Assembly: GCF_004337985.1 (NCBI RefSeq)
Contig: NC_043740.1
Span: 4,576,140 to 4,640,139, forward strand
Length of the DNA: 64,000 bases
Direction: 5' to 3'
Source of the DNA: Pyricularia pennisetigena
Taxonomy: Eukaryota; Ascomycota; Sordariomycetes; Magnaporthales; Pyriculariaceae
The notes beneath the pieces are model-generated. The model was not told where the DNA came from. It did not search any database and worked only from the letters and a program-made list of their open reading frames with translations. The position numbers were made by a program, and so were the translations under genes. Below, piece after piece: positions 25,087-35,338 of this stretch. The stretch's first letter is position 1. Every line of letters begins with the position of its first letter.

Positions 25087-27095
25087 CTAGGCGACCGGGA
25101 CGGGGGTGCTGCTGGCATGGTTCTGTAACTGCAGTGTGATGCCGTTCTCCTCCACCGCACGACCAATGTCGTCGTAGACGGTGTGGCTGAAGGACTCGTG
25201 GTCGTCCGGGTCCTCGAGGTGCGCGTCCACCATAGCCTCCAGCGCCCTGAGGGTCGCCCCGATCCGCGTCGTGGATGCGCCGTTTGCGTCGGGCCGCTTC
25301 CAGGCGTTATAGTTGCCTGACAGGTCCTCCCATATGCCCTCATCCGATGGTCTCGCCGAGCTGCTGATCACGGCAGCTGGCTTCCGGCCTGTGGTGGTGG
25401 CCGTTGCAATGCGTGGACCAGGACCAGACGCGGAGGAGGTAGTCAAAAGGCCCGTGGGGATCCCTACGGCGCTGCCGGTATCGTCGGCAGGGAATATGGG
25501 TAGGTTTGGGTGCAGGTTAGTGCAGTGGATGACTAGCTCGACCAGATCGGCGTGTGATAGACTGCTCAGATATGCGCGTTTCTGTATTTGTACTCAGGAG
25601 ATCAGATCAGTCTCCGTTCGCAGCTTTACCTGTGCCAAAGGCAACCAGAACAGCGAACGGGCAAAAAAAAAAAGCTTACCTGACCGGATGTCCGCTTGAT
25701 CCAGCTGACCTTGCCGGTACTGGTGCTCTTCGTCCCGACGTTGGAACTACTCGTCGCCGCGGAGGAAGCAGCGGCAGCAGCCTGCTCAGCCGCCGCTGCG
25801 GAAATTCCCGCCTTGGTCGCTTTCTTGCCCTCCTTCTTCTCACCGGCCTTGGTCGCGCAGCCAACACAGTGCCACGCCTTGGCCATTTCGTTGATGAAGG
25901 AATCGTCAATGTCCGGAGTGTGGCAGTTTTGGTGCCACGCGTAGTTGCACCCGTCACAGAAAACAATCAAGTTCGTCTTGGTATCCGCAACCCTCCCGCA
26001 GGCCCTGCAGGGTGTCGCCGCCGTCTTGGACTCTGGTGTCTGGTATGTCCTCCTGGTGCTGGCCGAGCTGACCAGGTCCATCTGCACGGGGTTGTACGTC
26101 TCTGGCTTTTGAATCTGCCTCCCAGACTTGGTAGTTGTGAGTGGGGTCGAGGCCGTCGAACTGGCCGGGGCTGCCGTTGGAGCCATGCGCGGGGATTCCG
26201 TGTCGGAAATATCTGGAGACGGCGATCCGTCGCGTCCTGCATCGTCCCTAACGCTCCGTTTACGCTTGTTGCCAGAGCTAGCAGGTGTGCCCTTGCCCTT
26301 CCCGGAGCCAGGTGGCCTCCCAGGTCCTCGTCCAGAGGGCGGTGGTTTCGGCTTGCCACTTCCTGGTGGTCGTCCAGGTCCCCGTTTCAGGGTTGCTGGC
26401 TTGTCACCGCCCGTTGCCGATGCTCCAGGCGTGGGCGTGCTTGGTGCAGACGCAGCCTTCGATGCCTTTGCGGCTGCAGCGGCTTTGGAAACGTGTCGAC
26501 CTGGGGCATACCCGGCATTGACCTTGACAATTGCGCTCTTGCTCGAGGCGGCCTTTGACTTGCTCGTACTAGAAGTTCGAGCATAGGAAGTGGACGGGAA
26601 CTGAGCCGCTGGGTTAGTAGCGTCCGGGAGAACGTCGAATCGCGCATTCTCCTCATTCAGACCAGATAGTCTTGGTGCTGGCACCGAAGCAGAGGCGGTC
26701 GAAGCGGAGGCGTTCATCACAGCTGTGCTTGGAACGGGCACACCTGCAGCCGCTGCAGTCGAAGCCGGTATCTGCATCGTCGTGGTGCTCATGCTGTCCA
26801 TCAATCGTCTCCTAGCGTCCGCAAAAGTAGATGGTTGTATCACGCCGGGAGCCATGCTGGCAGCTGTGGAACTTATAGCAGAACTTGTGCCGCTGGTACT
26901 CTGACACTTGATCCTGTTGAGAATCATCTGCGTCGCGGCAGAGAACTGTTGTTGGTAGCGCGGCCCGGGAGACGTCGAAGTGTTGGCCGAGGCTGACGAC
27001 TCTGCAGTTCTGGCTCCAGGTGCGATTAACGAACCTGGTGTCTCGGTTCGTGGGAGTTGTTGTGCTGTAGATGTCATGTTTGGCGTAGGTGATAG

Positions 27096-27144
<49 letters not shown>

Positions 27145-27314
27145 AATTGGGCTGTTGGCGCTGCATTCTCCTCCTTCACGTCGGGGGCGACCAATGCTGG
27201 TGGCGGAACAGCAGAACTGGCCAAATTGGAAGCAGACGGGGGATGTGCGATGGTTTCTTTGTTTGAAGGGCCTTCGATTGGCATGTCTGTCGGTGGCTCG
27301 TGCGAATTTGCCAT
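25087..27314 (-). CDS. PHD-finger protein with two AT-hooks
   Basis: Two exons (27314-25680 and 25581-25087) encode 709 aa. The N-terminal 300 residues are Ser/Ala/Thr-rich and include a poly-Ser run coded by a trinucleotide repeat. Two AT-hook motifs (KRGPGRPPGSGK near 310 and RGPGRPPGSGK near 328) predict DNA minor-groove binding. A PHD zinc finger spans about 436-486, with CRAC, CDGC, HQNCH and WHCVGC as ligands. After the intron, KRAYLSSLSHADLVELVIHC and HPNLPIFP form a conserved-looking C-terminal motif. PHD fingers read histone H3 tails, so a chromatin role in the nucleus is inferred. The start ATG of MANSHEPP is chosen because the upstream extension overlaps TAGGTAGG promoter-like DNA. 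The intron holds a T run close to its GTAAGC donor. Identity with a named yeast gene is not claimed. Confidence 0.88.
27097..27144. repeat. (GAT)n trinucleotide repeat in PHD gene
   Basis: About 16 units. Read on the minus strand it codes the poly-Ser run of the PHD-finger protein, so length changes stay in frame. Confidence 0.92.
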
Positions 27315-28280
27315 TTTCGCAGGCGTATGCCGAAAGGCATATACCTGCCTAGGTAGGTAGCTTAGAGGCAACCCGTCACCTAATGAAGGAAGTTCGGTAA
27401 AACGATTGCGCAAGGTAGCTGCCTAGGTAGTCGGACAATAAATGAAGATGAACGAGTTTTTTTTTTTTTGTCCGTGTCAGTCTGGGCTTGATAGTCCAGA
27501 TATCTCAGGTATCCTACAGCGCGAAGCAGGGGCACCCGTAAGTGTTTCGTTCGAAGATCCTGGAAGTGGGTGGTTCGGCCACGGTGCTGAGTCTTGGGAA
27601 CTAGATGGCGGTCTGCGGAATGAATGTTTCTAGAGCGGAAAAAAGCGCAATTTCTCAAGAAAGAAATCCACCAAGCTTGCGAAAACAGAGATGGGCGATG
27701 TCGTGGTTTCAATGGATGGGATAGTATGTCGTCGTGGTCTCCTTCCCTTGCTCTTAGGGGCAAGGTTGCAAATGGGAGGGAAAAAAGAAAGGTCACGTGA
27801 TTTGCACGTGCACGTGACGGAACGAGACCAGGGTTTGGCCATTGGGCTTATGTGCAGGGGTGCCCCTGGTTGACTGGGCTAACGTCTTAGTGGCAGCAAG
27901 GCAAGTACACAAATACCGACAGTAACAGGTGCAGTGCCTGCCAGATTATCACTTGCATGAACCTGCCTGACTGATGGTAGATAATACCATAACAAATTCA
28001 AGGATCCAATTTCTTATACCTGACTTGAATACATTAAGGGGTGAGCCCGTTTTTGGTAAGTCCTGCCTCCAGCCTGGTTTGGCCAAGCAGACTGATGCAG
28101 CTTAACAGAGGCCAAACTGCATGTTAGTCAGCAAAAAACCCTGTAGATTTTGGAAAATGAATATATAACTTTGGTCTATTTCATATCTTGTAACCAGCCT
28201 ATTTGGCTATTTGCTGGATTTTGTTTTTATCCAGGTCGCGGTGACTAACAAACAGACTTGACGCCTCATGGTGCCCCAAC
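27315..28280. promoter_or_regulatory. PHD gene promoter region
   Basis: No gene seen. CCTAGGTAGGTAG lies at 27348-27360 and CCTAGGTAG at 27422-27430, close upstream of the PHD start. Three CACGTG hexamers lie near 27800. The right part is the 3' flank of the CoA-transferase gene. Confidence 0.55.
27794..27816. promoter_or_regulatory. Three clustered CACGTG E-boxes
   Basis: CACGTG occurs at 27794-27799, 27805-27810 and 27811-27816, the first within TCACGTGA. This is the core site of bHLH factors such as the Cbf1 family. It lies 480 bases upstream of the PHD gene start. Confidence 0.7.
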
Positions 28281-29996
28281 CTACCTGACCACACCCCTCT
28301 CCCTCAATCCCTCAATCTCCTCCGCGCCCATCCCCAACATCTCTCCCAGGACCTGATCCGTATGCTGCCCCAACGTCGGCGGCGCAGTCCTGATGCCGGG
28401 CGTGCTCTCGCTGTACTTGACGGGAGTGTTGACCATCTTGACGGTGCCGCAGCTCGGGTGCTCGACCTCGACCACCATGTTCCTGGCGACGGTGTGCTCG
28501 TGATTGAGAGCGCCCTGCACGTCATTGACGGCCGCGTAGGGCATGCCGCAGCCGGCCAGCACGTCGAGCCACTCCTGCGTCGTCCGCGAGCGCGTCACCG
28601 CCTCGATCTGCTCCTCGAGCTCGTTGCGGTGCTGCACGCGCAGCGCGTTGGTCGTGTAGCGCGCGTTGGTCTTGAGGTCCGGCCGCCCGATGCGGTCGCA
28701 CAGGATCCCGAACAGGCGGTCGTTGCCGCCACCGAGGAGGACGGCGCTGTCGCGGGTCTGGAAGGCTCTGTAGGGGACGATGGAGGCTGTTTTTGTGTGG
28801 ATTGTTTAGTGTTTACAACAGGTGATTATGCAAATCATGCAGTCAGGACAAGGAACAAAAAAAAAAAAAAAAAAAAAAAACTCACGATGCGCCGTCCCCC
28901 ACCGGCCTGTATCCTTCTCCCCGCTTATCAAACAGCTGCTTGCAATGTTGGCGAGCGTCGCGGTCTGGCAGTCGCTCAACGCAACGTCGAGATGCTGACC
29001 CCTGCCCGACTTTTGCCTCGCGAGCAGCGCCGCCATGATGCTGTTGCTGGTGTACAGGCCCGTCGTCAGGTCCGTGACGGCGACGCCGACCTTGACTGGC
29101 GGTCCGTCCCTCGTGCCCGTGATGTGCATCAGGCCGAACTCGGCCTCGACCATGACGTCGTAGCCGGCCCTGTCGGCGTACGGGCCCGTCTGTCCGTACC
29201 CCGTGATGCTGGCGTAGATGAGCGAAGGGTTGATTTTGGCCGCTGTCGCGTAGTCCAGGTTGTACTTTTTCAGCGCGCCGGGGAGGTAGTTCTCGACCAG
29301 GATGTCACACTTTGCCATGAGCTTGTGCAGTATCTCCACCCCGACCGGATCCTGGAAGCTCAGCCCTACGGACTTTTTGTTGCGGTTCACGGTTAGGTAG
29401 TAGGCCGACTCGCCGGGCGACGTCCCGGCGAGCGGGGAGTCGGGCTTGTAGGCGGCATAGGGAGGACCCCAGGCACGGGTATCATCTCCACGAACCGGAT
29501 GTTCTATTTTAATCACCTCGGCGCTGGGATGAGTGGCATTTGGGCTGTGTTAGTAAATGCAACAAGTAGACGCATGGTTTATCTGCCGCAAGTCCCAAAC
29601 TCAGCCCGACATAAAAAGCAACCAATCACATAAACACTTACCCCAAATCACCAAGAATTTGCGTGGAATAAGGCTGTGCAGAATTGTTGCGTGATCAGCA
29701 CGTGCTCCATGCAGAGTGTATTATATGCAGGGTAGATAGCAGCTGAGCTCAGGTTGAGGTACCAATAGCCAAGCTATTCCCGAGTTGGCTTGTCAGCCAA
29801 GAAAGAAACAAAAACGACTTACCCCCGCCAAGACCCGCGTCATGTCCAAGACGCGGTATCCCTCCAACGGCAATGCGCCGGCCGACTTCGGCTTCGCGGC
29901 CGCGGACGAGTACGAACGCCATGACCTCTGGGTGACGGTTAGTGCACGTCGTGGCACGTGGCTCACACGAACAGCACAGGATATGGCATTTATCAT
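28281..29996 (-). CDS. Class III CoA-transferase (CaiB/BaiF family), probably mitochondrial
   Basis: Four exons (29996-29823, 29673-29642, 29523-28886, 28786-28281) encode 449 aa, and all phases agree. The second exon is only 32 bases. Residues 1-40 are rich in Arg and Ser and lack acids, like a mitochondrial presequence. The core motifs are RVLDMTRVLAGPYSTQ, GDLGAEVIKIEHP, VNRNKKSVGLSF, SLIYASITGYGQTGPYA, RAGYDVMVEAE and GVAVTDLTTGLY, where the Asp (D220) is the expected catalytic residue. GRGQHLDVAL and a C-terminal PYAAVNDVQGALNHEH complete the fold. Relatives include formyl-CoA transferase and the succinate/glutarate CoA-transferase SUGCT; the acyl substrate cannot be decided. Intron 3 has an A/T run of 24 immediately after its donor. 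An alternative first exon is possible because a CTAAC and CACCCAG lie inside the N-terminus. Confidence 0.9.
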
Positions 29997-30953
29997 CTCA
30001 ACAATCAAAACAACAAACAAGAAACTAAATACCGACAAAAAATTGTTGCACTTGTCATGAGAAAAGGGGATAGGTCGTTTGGGGTTGGGACGGGAAGGCG
30101 GAGTTTTTTTTGGGGGGGGGCTTTGGGGGCATTGGAGTCTCCATTGGAGACGGCGCCAACTCCCCGGCAATATGGGGGGAATGGGGAGCACGGACAGGAC
30201 GACTTTCGGAAAGCCGTCGGGCTGCTTCGTCGATTGCGGGACTCCAAAAAAAATGGGAGACCACGTTAATGCGGGGTTTCCATGGCCGCTAAGCTGCAGC
30301 TCTGTGGGGCAAGCTGAAGAGAGAGAGAGACAAAGAGCGATGGCAAAAGTGACAGTCGAAAGCAGTCAATAGATGGGACGGCTGGCACACACTAAATGCC
30401 CGTCTGTGCCACAACCACCACCTCGTTCATCGCTAGTTCGATCGTCAGTGCGGTACGATCCCGCTTAACATGTTAGTAGGATTTTGACCGGGGTCCAGGC
30501 TTTTAGCGGCTTGGAGATGACGCTGCCTGACATGTCTGTGTTGCAAGCGAAACAACAAAGAAAACAAAAAGGCCAAAGTTCAAATCGCTTTTCATTATCG
30601 TAGACATCTATCTGCTTATGGTGTCCCTATCCAGAGAGAAGTCGAGGCCCTGAAGTAGAATAGTTTGTACCTAACAATGCTCCGATCGATCGAGAATAAT
30701 GCAGCAAATCCAGACCCGATAGGGCCCTGTATGTAATATAGTCGCTAAACTGGCCGACATGTAGCCTCCGTGTATCAGCTAGGAAATGAATTCCCGTCGC
30801 AACCAGTACCGTCATGCCAATGCCAAATTATTGTGAGTAGTGATGTCGTCGATGATTACGAGCTTCTTCTCGCAGTTGAGACACCAACCCAGCATGTTTC
30901 GAGAACGGCAGTCGATTCCCCATATGTACGACCCCAAGGACCGGGAAACCCCG
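29997..30953. other. Intergenic, no gene seen
   Basis: This is the CoA-transferase promoter side, with a CACGTG just inside the coding edge and a G9 run near 30111. The overlapping short minus-strand frames (for example 30055-30264) have no start context or domain. Confidence 0.45.
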
Positions 30954-31782
30954 TTACTCGTCCTCGTTCGCCTAGACCTCCATCGCCTCGGCCTCCATCG
31001 CCTGGCGAATCCTCCTCCTCCGATGCAGAGACGCGTACCGTACGTGAGAATCCACCGACTCCGCGACCGCCGCATCCATGTAAATCTCCATGGCCTCTTC
31101 CTGCCGCGCCATCTCCAGCTGGACGATCTTGAACTACTCGAGCGTCATGTTCAGCCTCTGCTTGGCGCGGTCCAGCTTGGCCTTCAGGTCGAGAATCTCG
31201 CGTTCCATCTCTTCGATCCTGCGCCGCGACTCGCTGCGGATCCGCTCCGGCTCCTCCTATCGCCAGATACGCACCCGCTCGACGCAGCCCATAACGCTCA
31301 GGCAAAAGTGCAGACCGGCAACGGCGGCCTGGCACGCGAGCGCGTACATGCGGTACGGGTCGGCAAAGTAGGTCCCGTCCTCCTGCAGGCCGTCGGCCAG
31401 GTCGCCCAGCGCCAGGGTCAGGCAGCCGCCGATGCAGAGGCCGAGGACGAGGACCTCGAGGATGGCGACGGCACCCCAGTGCATCCGGGGTACTGTGCGT
31501 TGACGGTCTGCGATTGTGGCTGCCTCGGCCGTGTCGAGGATGAGGGCAAACACGGCCTATATATGGGAGATATAAAATTTAGCACGAGTGTATCAGCGGA
31601 GGGCGTGGAAAGCCTAACGGAAAAAGTCAACGTACTGCCGTGTATGACCATGTAAATGTCTTGTCGAGCATGATGGTCATGTACAACAGGAATATGATGG
31701 TTAATGTTGTGAGGATCGACGCCACGCCCCGGACGGCCAGTAACGCAATGGCGAAGCGGGAAGGTATACGTGGACGCGCCAT
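30954..31782 (-). pseudogene. Four-helix membrane protein with coiled-coil tail behind in-frame TAG codons
   Basis: Exon 1 (31782-31636) and exon 2 (from 31556) join in frame across a GTACGT...ATATAG intron. Up to the first TAG (31257-31259) they encode 148 aa with four hydrophobic spans: FAIALLAVRGVASILTTLTI with its extension, SYTAAVFALILDTAEA, WGAVAILEVLVLGLCIGGCL and ALACQAAVAGLHFCLSVMG. Beyond the TAG the same frame runs on as a clear coiled coil (EEPERIRSESRRRIEEMERE, then ILDLKAKLDRAKQRLNMTLE, FKIVQLEMARQEEAMEIYMD). It passes two more TAGs (31134-31136 and 30972-30974) and ends at a TAA (30954). All three interruptions are TAG and would be Gln codons after a single C-to-T change. A decaying gene is the simplest view; a functional 148-aa protein or readthrough are alternatives. 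The family is unknown. Confidence 0.6.
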
Positions 31783-33281
31783 CTTTTAGGCTTGCTGTGA
31801 TATGATGTTCCTTCCCCAGGAAAAAAAAAAAGTGTTGGCTGGCCTTTTCCCTCTTTCCCGAGGTTACCGGTGCCTCCGTCCGGATTGTTCCCCAATCCGT
31901 CCTCTCTCCGTCCGCGGGCGCGCCACACCCTTCCGTCCCGTTCGTTGGCGCCAATCGAGGAGACCGGGTCGGCGGAGCTAAAGTGTTATCGATGGGCGAA
32001 TTGACGGTTGATTTTGGCACCGAATTGTTGAGCCTCAAGGTCGATATCGTATTGAAGGAGTCGGAAACCGGAGGAATAAAAACAAAACAATTAAAGGAAT
32101 TGAATGATCAGAAAATTTACAAGGGGATTCACTGTAGTCGCGTGTGTTGCGAGTCGCGTCGCCAGGACGTCAGCGGTCTCGACCAACAAAAAAAAAACCA
32201 AAACCTAGACGACGTTGGGAAAATTTAATGTGCTAAAGCAGGACAAGACAAAGTAAAGTTTGTGTATGGACCAGGTTGTTCTCTCTCCCTATGCTGCGGG
32301 TCCCGGCGACGTCCAATGTTCCTTTTCGTCATGCGGTTACGTTGGAGGGGGGGGAGGAAGGAATTTCAGGGCTGTCGCGGGAACTGGAATTCAATCCGTT
32401 TGGCTGTCTCAGCTGTTAAAGAAGGCCACCATCCAGTTCCCCCCCTCCCATGCCAGAAGAGAAGGGTGGGGTTTCCGCGAAGACCAGTTGAACGTCACAC
32501 GCGGAAAATGGTGGAGATGGCACTCAAAAAAGCCAAGTGAAAAGTGGGAACAGGCTGGACAACACACCTGAACTGAAAATAGAAATAATTACGGGCTTTG
32601 CCCTGGCGGCGTTCCCAACCAACAGACTGTCAAAGATGCACCGGATAAGCAATTAACATCCGATCCGTTTCTGAATCCGCCGCAAAAAAGTACAAACATT
32701 CCCCAGTCTTTTTATGTTCGGCTCTTGATTAGTTTACTTCTTTGAATGCGCAAGTGCTTATTTTTTTTGTTCTATTTCTTCTTCTCTTCTGTATTGAGTA
32801 GTCTCTTGCCCTCCCCCCGTTCCGCTTCTCTCTCGGCTGCGAGCTTCTCCGCGATGGCTTGATTCCAACTTGTTTTGTACCAAACCTCAACACAAAAGCC
32901 AAGACGCCAGAGCTTGATAAGATAATGTAAGGCAGACAACGGCGTGTTCTGCAAAATGCTCCGGGCCATAATTCGTTCGGGTCATTGACTTGTCTTATGG
33001 TAAATTCTGCGAGCGTTTTACACCCGTTATCCATTACACTCTTAGCGAAGCAAGCTAGGCAGCTTGGGCTTTTGCTTGCAGAACGTCACAGGTCCAAGTT
33101 GTCCTTCGTCCTATTCCCCAATTCACTTTGTCCTCTGTCCGTGGACGCCAAGCATCCGACTTCCCCTCAAAAAGAAAAAAAGTGCAACAAGGCATCAAGA
33201 TCTTCATTACAGGGGCATTAGGTATTCGACAGTAATCTCCAGCAAACGCAAACCGACCCAGTTCCTACGAATTTCGCCTAT
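31783..33281. other. Intergenic, no gene seen
   Basis: Promoter side of the membrane-protein gene and 3' flank of the hemerythrin-like gene. Only short, composition-biased frames are present. Confidence 0.45.
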
Positions 33282-34097
33282 CTATTTCCTTCCCTCCTTC
33301 TCGGCTGCGTCCGGGAACTTCCGGAACATGTCTGCCAGCTTGTCCATAGGCGCGGCCATGAGTCCCATTGCCGACTCAAAGTACGGATTCTCGCCGGCCG
33401 AGGGGTGGCTCCGTGACGGCACAAACATTTTTGTCCTGTGAAAGCTGCGGGCCATCGTCTCGGACGCCTCGGCGTCGAGTTCAATTGCCTTCTCCAGCGC
33501 CGGCATATCGTGCGACTCCTCCTCTTTGATGTGTCGAGACAGCTTGGCCCAGAGCTCCTTCAACTTGGGAACGTACTCGGGGTCGCTGGACCGCATGTTT
33601 TGAAATTCCTTGAGCAGGATTTTGACCTGGCAGCAGATTTCTTGTGTCAGATTGGTCTTGTCGGATCAAAATTGAATCTGAACAGGAAAAAAAGAAAGCA
33701 TTGGGCAGGTTTATCATACCTCGTGATGCTCCTTGCGGTCATGCTCGGCCATCTTCCTACCCTCCTCCCCAAGATGGGTTTCAAAGGCCGGGTACACGAG
33801 CAGCTCCTCAGCGACCGAGTGCCTAGCCAGCTCCCAGGTGAATTGGTTGCCAAACTTCTGTTGATGTTCCTGGTCCGACGAGTTGATGACCTCGTTGTAG
33901 TACTGCTCCAGCTCTCGGTGGTCCTTTTTGATCGCGTCCGAGATCTTGACAAAGCCAGAGCTTGCGGATACGGATGCGGATGCAAACTGCCTCTGGCCGA
34001 GGAAGATGGGTCGACTGGTGTTGAGGAGCAGCGCCTGGGGCCGGGCGACAGCGCGAAGCTGAGCCGAGGCGAGGGCTGCACTCCTTGAAATGATCAT
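33282..34097 (-). CDS. Hemerythrin-like HHE-domain protein, mitochondrial presequence
   Basis: Two exons (34097-33720 and 33626-33282) encode 240 aa. The first ~45 residues are basic and acid-free (MIISRSAALASAQLRAVARP...), typical of mitochondrial import. The helical bundle carries the iron-ligand pattern: ISDAIKKDHRELEQYYNE, LARHSVAEELLVYPAFE, MAEHDRKEHHE at the intron, and RHIKEEESHDMPALEKA. HHE-domain proteins bind a di-iron centre and act in oxygen, nitric oxide or iron sensing and stress; the precise role here is not known. The intron starts with GTATGA and ends TGCCAG, and the frame is kept. The start is the first ATG and gives the presequence. Confidence 0.9.
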
Positions 34098-35338
34098 TTT
34101 TGCTGTTGGTGTAGTCGGCCGTTTTCTATTAAACTATGTGATTCAGTACACTTTGGGTCTGTTTTGTGTTGACTTTTGAGGATCAGGTGAGAAGATGCGT
34201 GTGTACAGAAAGCTACACACGAGAGCTTCTTAAGTATGCTGGCGCCAGCTGATGGCTATCGTCATAATACACCCATTCTCTCTCAAAACGATCCCCCAAT
34301 ACCCATATCGATGACGCGACCACTCGGCAACTGCCCGTTTGTTGATGACCATTCCCTTAGCCAGGCCGTCTGAGATTAGGAATTGGACATGTATCATTGG
34401 CTGTTAACGAGGTGACACGAGGAAAAGCGATCATCACTGTCGCTTGGGTCAGGGGTTGTTTTAAGGTTGACATGCGAAATCCTTCATTGTTGCGTCATCC
34501 TCGCGCCACCATCAATAAGCTTGGGGTCGAAGCCGCCTAGCTACATCGCATCTCTCCCCACGAGCGGAACCAGCCTTGAGATTTTGGGAAATAAATCTGA
34601 GGAACCATATTTCCCCACCGCACTGAGGTTGATGGCGACTCTTCTAGACCCCCAAAAGTCGTTATGGAGAACGTATGCTGTTGCAACGAGGGCCCCCTAC
34701 CTTTCCCGCTGTTCGTCTGTAAATGCACCCAAAATTAATCAACGCCATGCTCTTCTCCATTTTTATTCTCTATTTATCTGAATTGACATCAATTCACAGT
34801 AGATTTGTCTATGGGCGTGGCCCCAGCCTTGACACTCAAGCGACGAAACTCCGTACTTCGGCGCCTTGCCAAGACTCTCCAGCAACACCAATGTCTCAAT
34901 GGCTCACGATCCCATAGTGAACTATACATACACAGAACTCCGCCGAAATTGTCACGAGCAGTCGCAGCTGTCAGGGATGTAACATTTACGCATGCACGTG
35001 TACTCAGAATACCCCCGGATAGAAGCCGCCTTGGTCCCAGTCTACCACCCAGAGATTACCAGTGGCTGGTTCGAGCATGAGGTTCCGAGGGCCAAGGTTG
35101 GTGCGTGCAAATACAAAGCCCCGTTCCGAGAGGATAATCACGTCAGATACCACAAAGAGAAGGAGTTCCGGGATATATATCCAAGTATTTGGGCTCGTCA
35201 GCTTTCAAAACAGGTGCCAGAAAGTGAAATTGGTAAAGACGGATACCGAATCGCATGATAGGGCAACAAAGTATTCTTTCTTCTGGCCACAGCCTTGCAT
35301 TGTATTTCCCCCCTCATCTGATCTTGTAAATAGGCTAT
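34098..35338. other. Intergenic, no gene seen
   Basis: Promoter of the hemerythrin-like gene and 3' flank of the NLR gene. The plus-strand frames at 34805-35592 have no recognisable content. Confidence 0.45.

Noticed and set aside
25554..26558. 334-codon plus-strand frame
   Set aside because: Antisense shadow of the PHD-finger gene.
28362..29396. 344-codon plus-strand frame
   Set aside because: Antisense shadow of the CoA-transferase, and it crosses that gene's introns and homopolymer.
30856..31335. 159-codon minus-strand frame in another phase
   Set aside because: It is Arg/Gly/Ala-biased shadow of the coiled-coil frame and lacks a start context.
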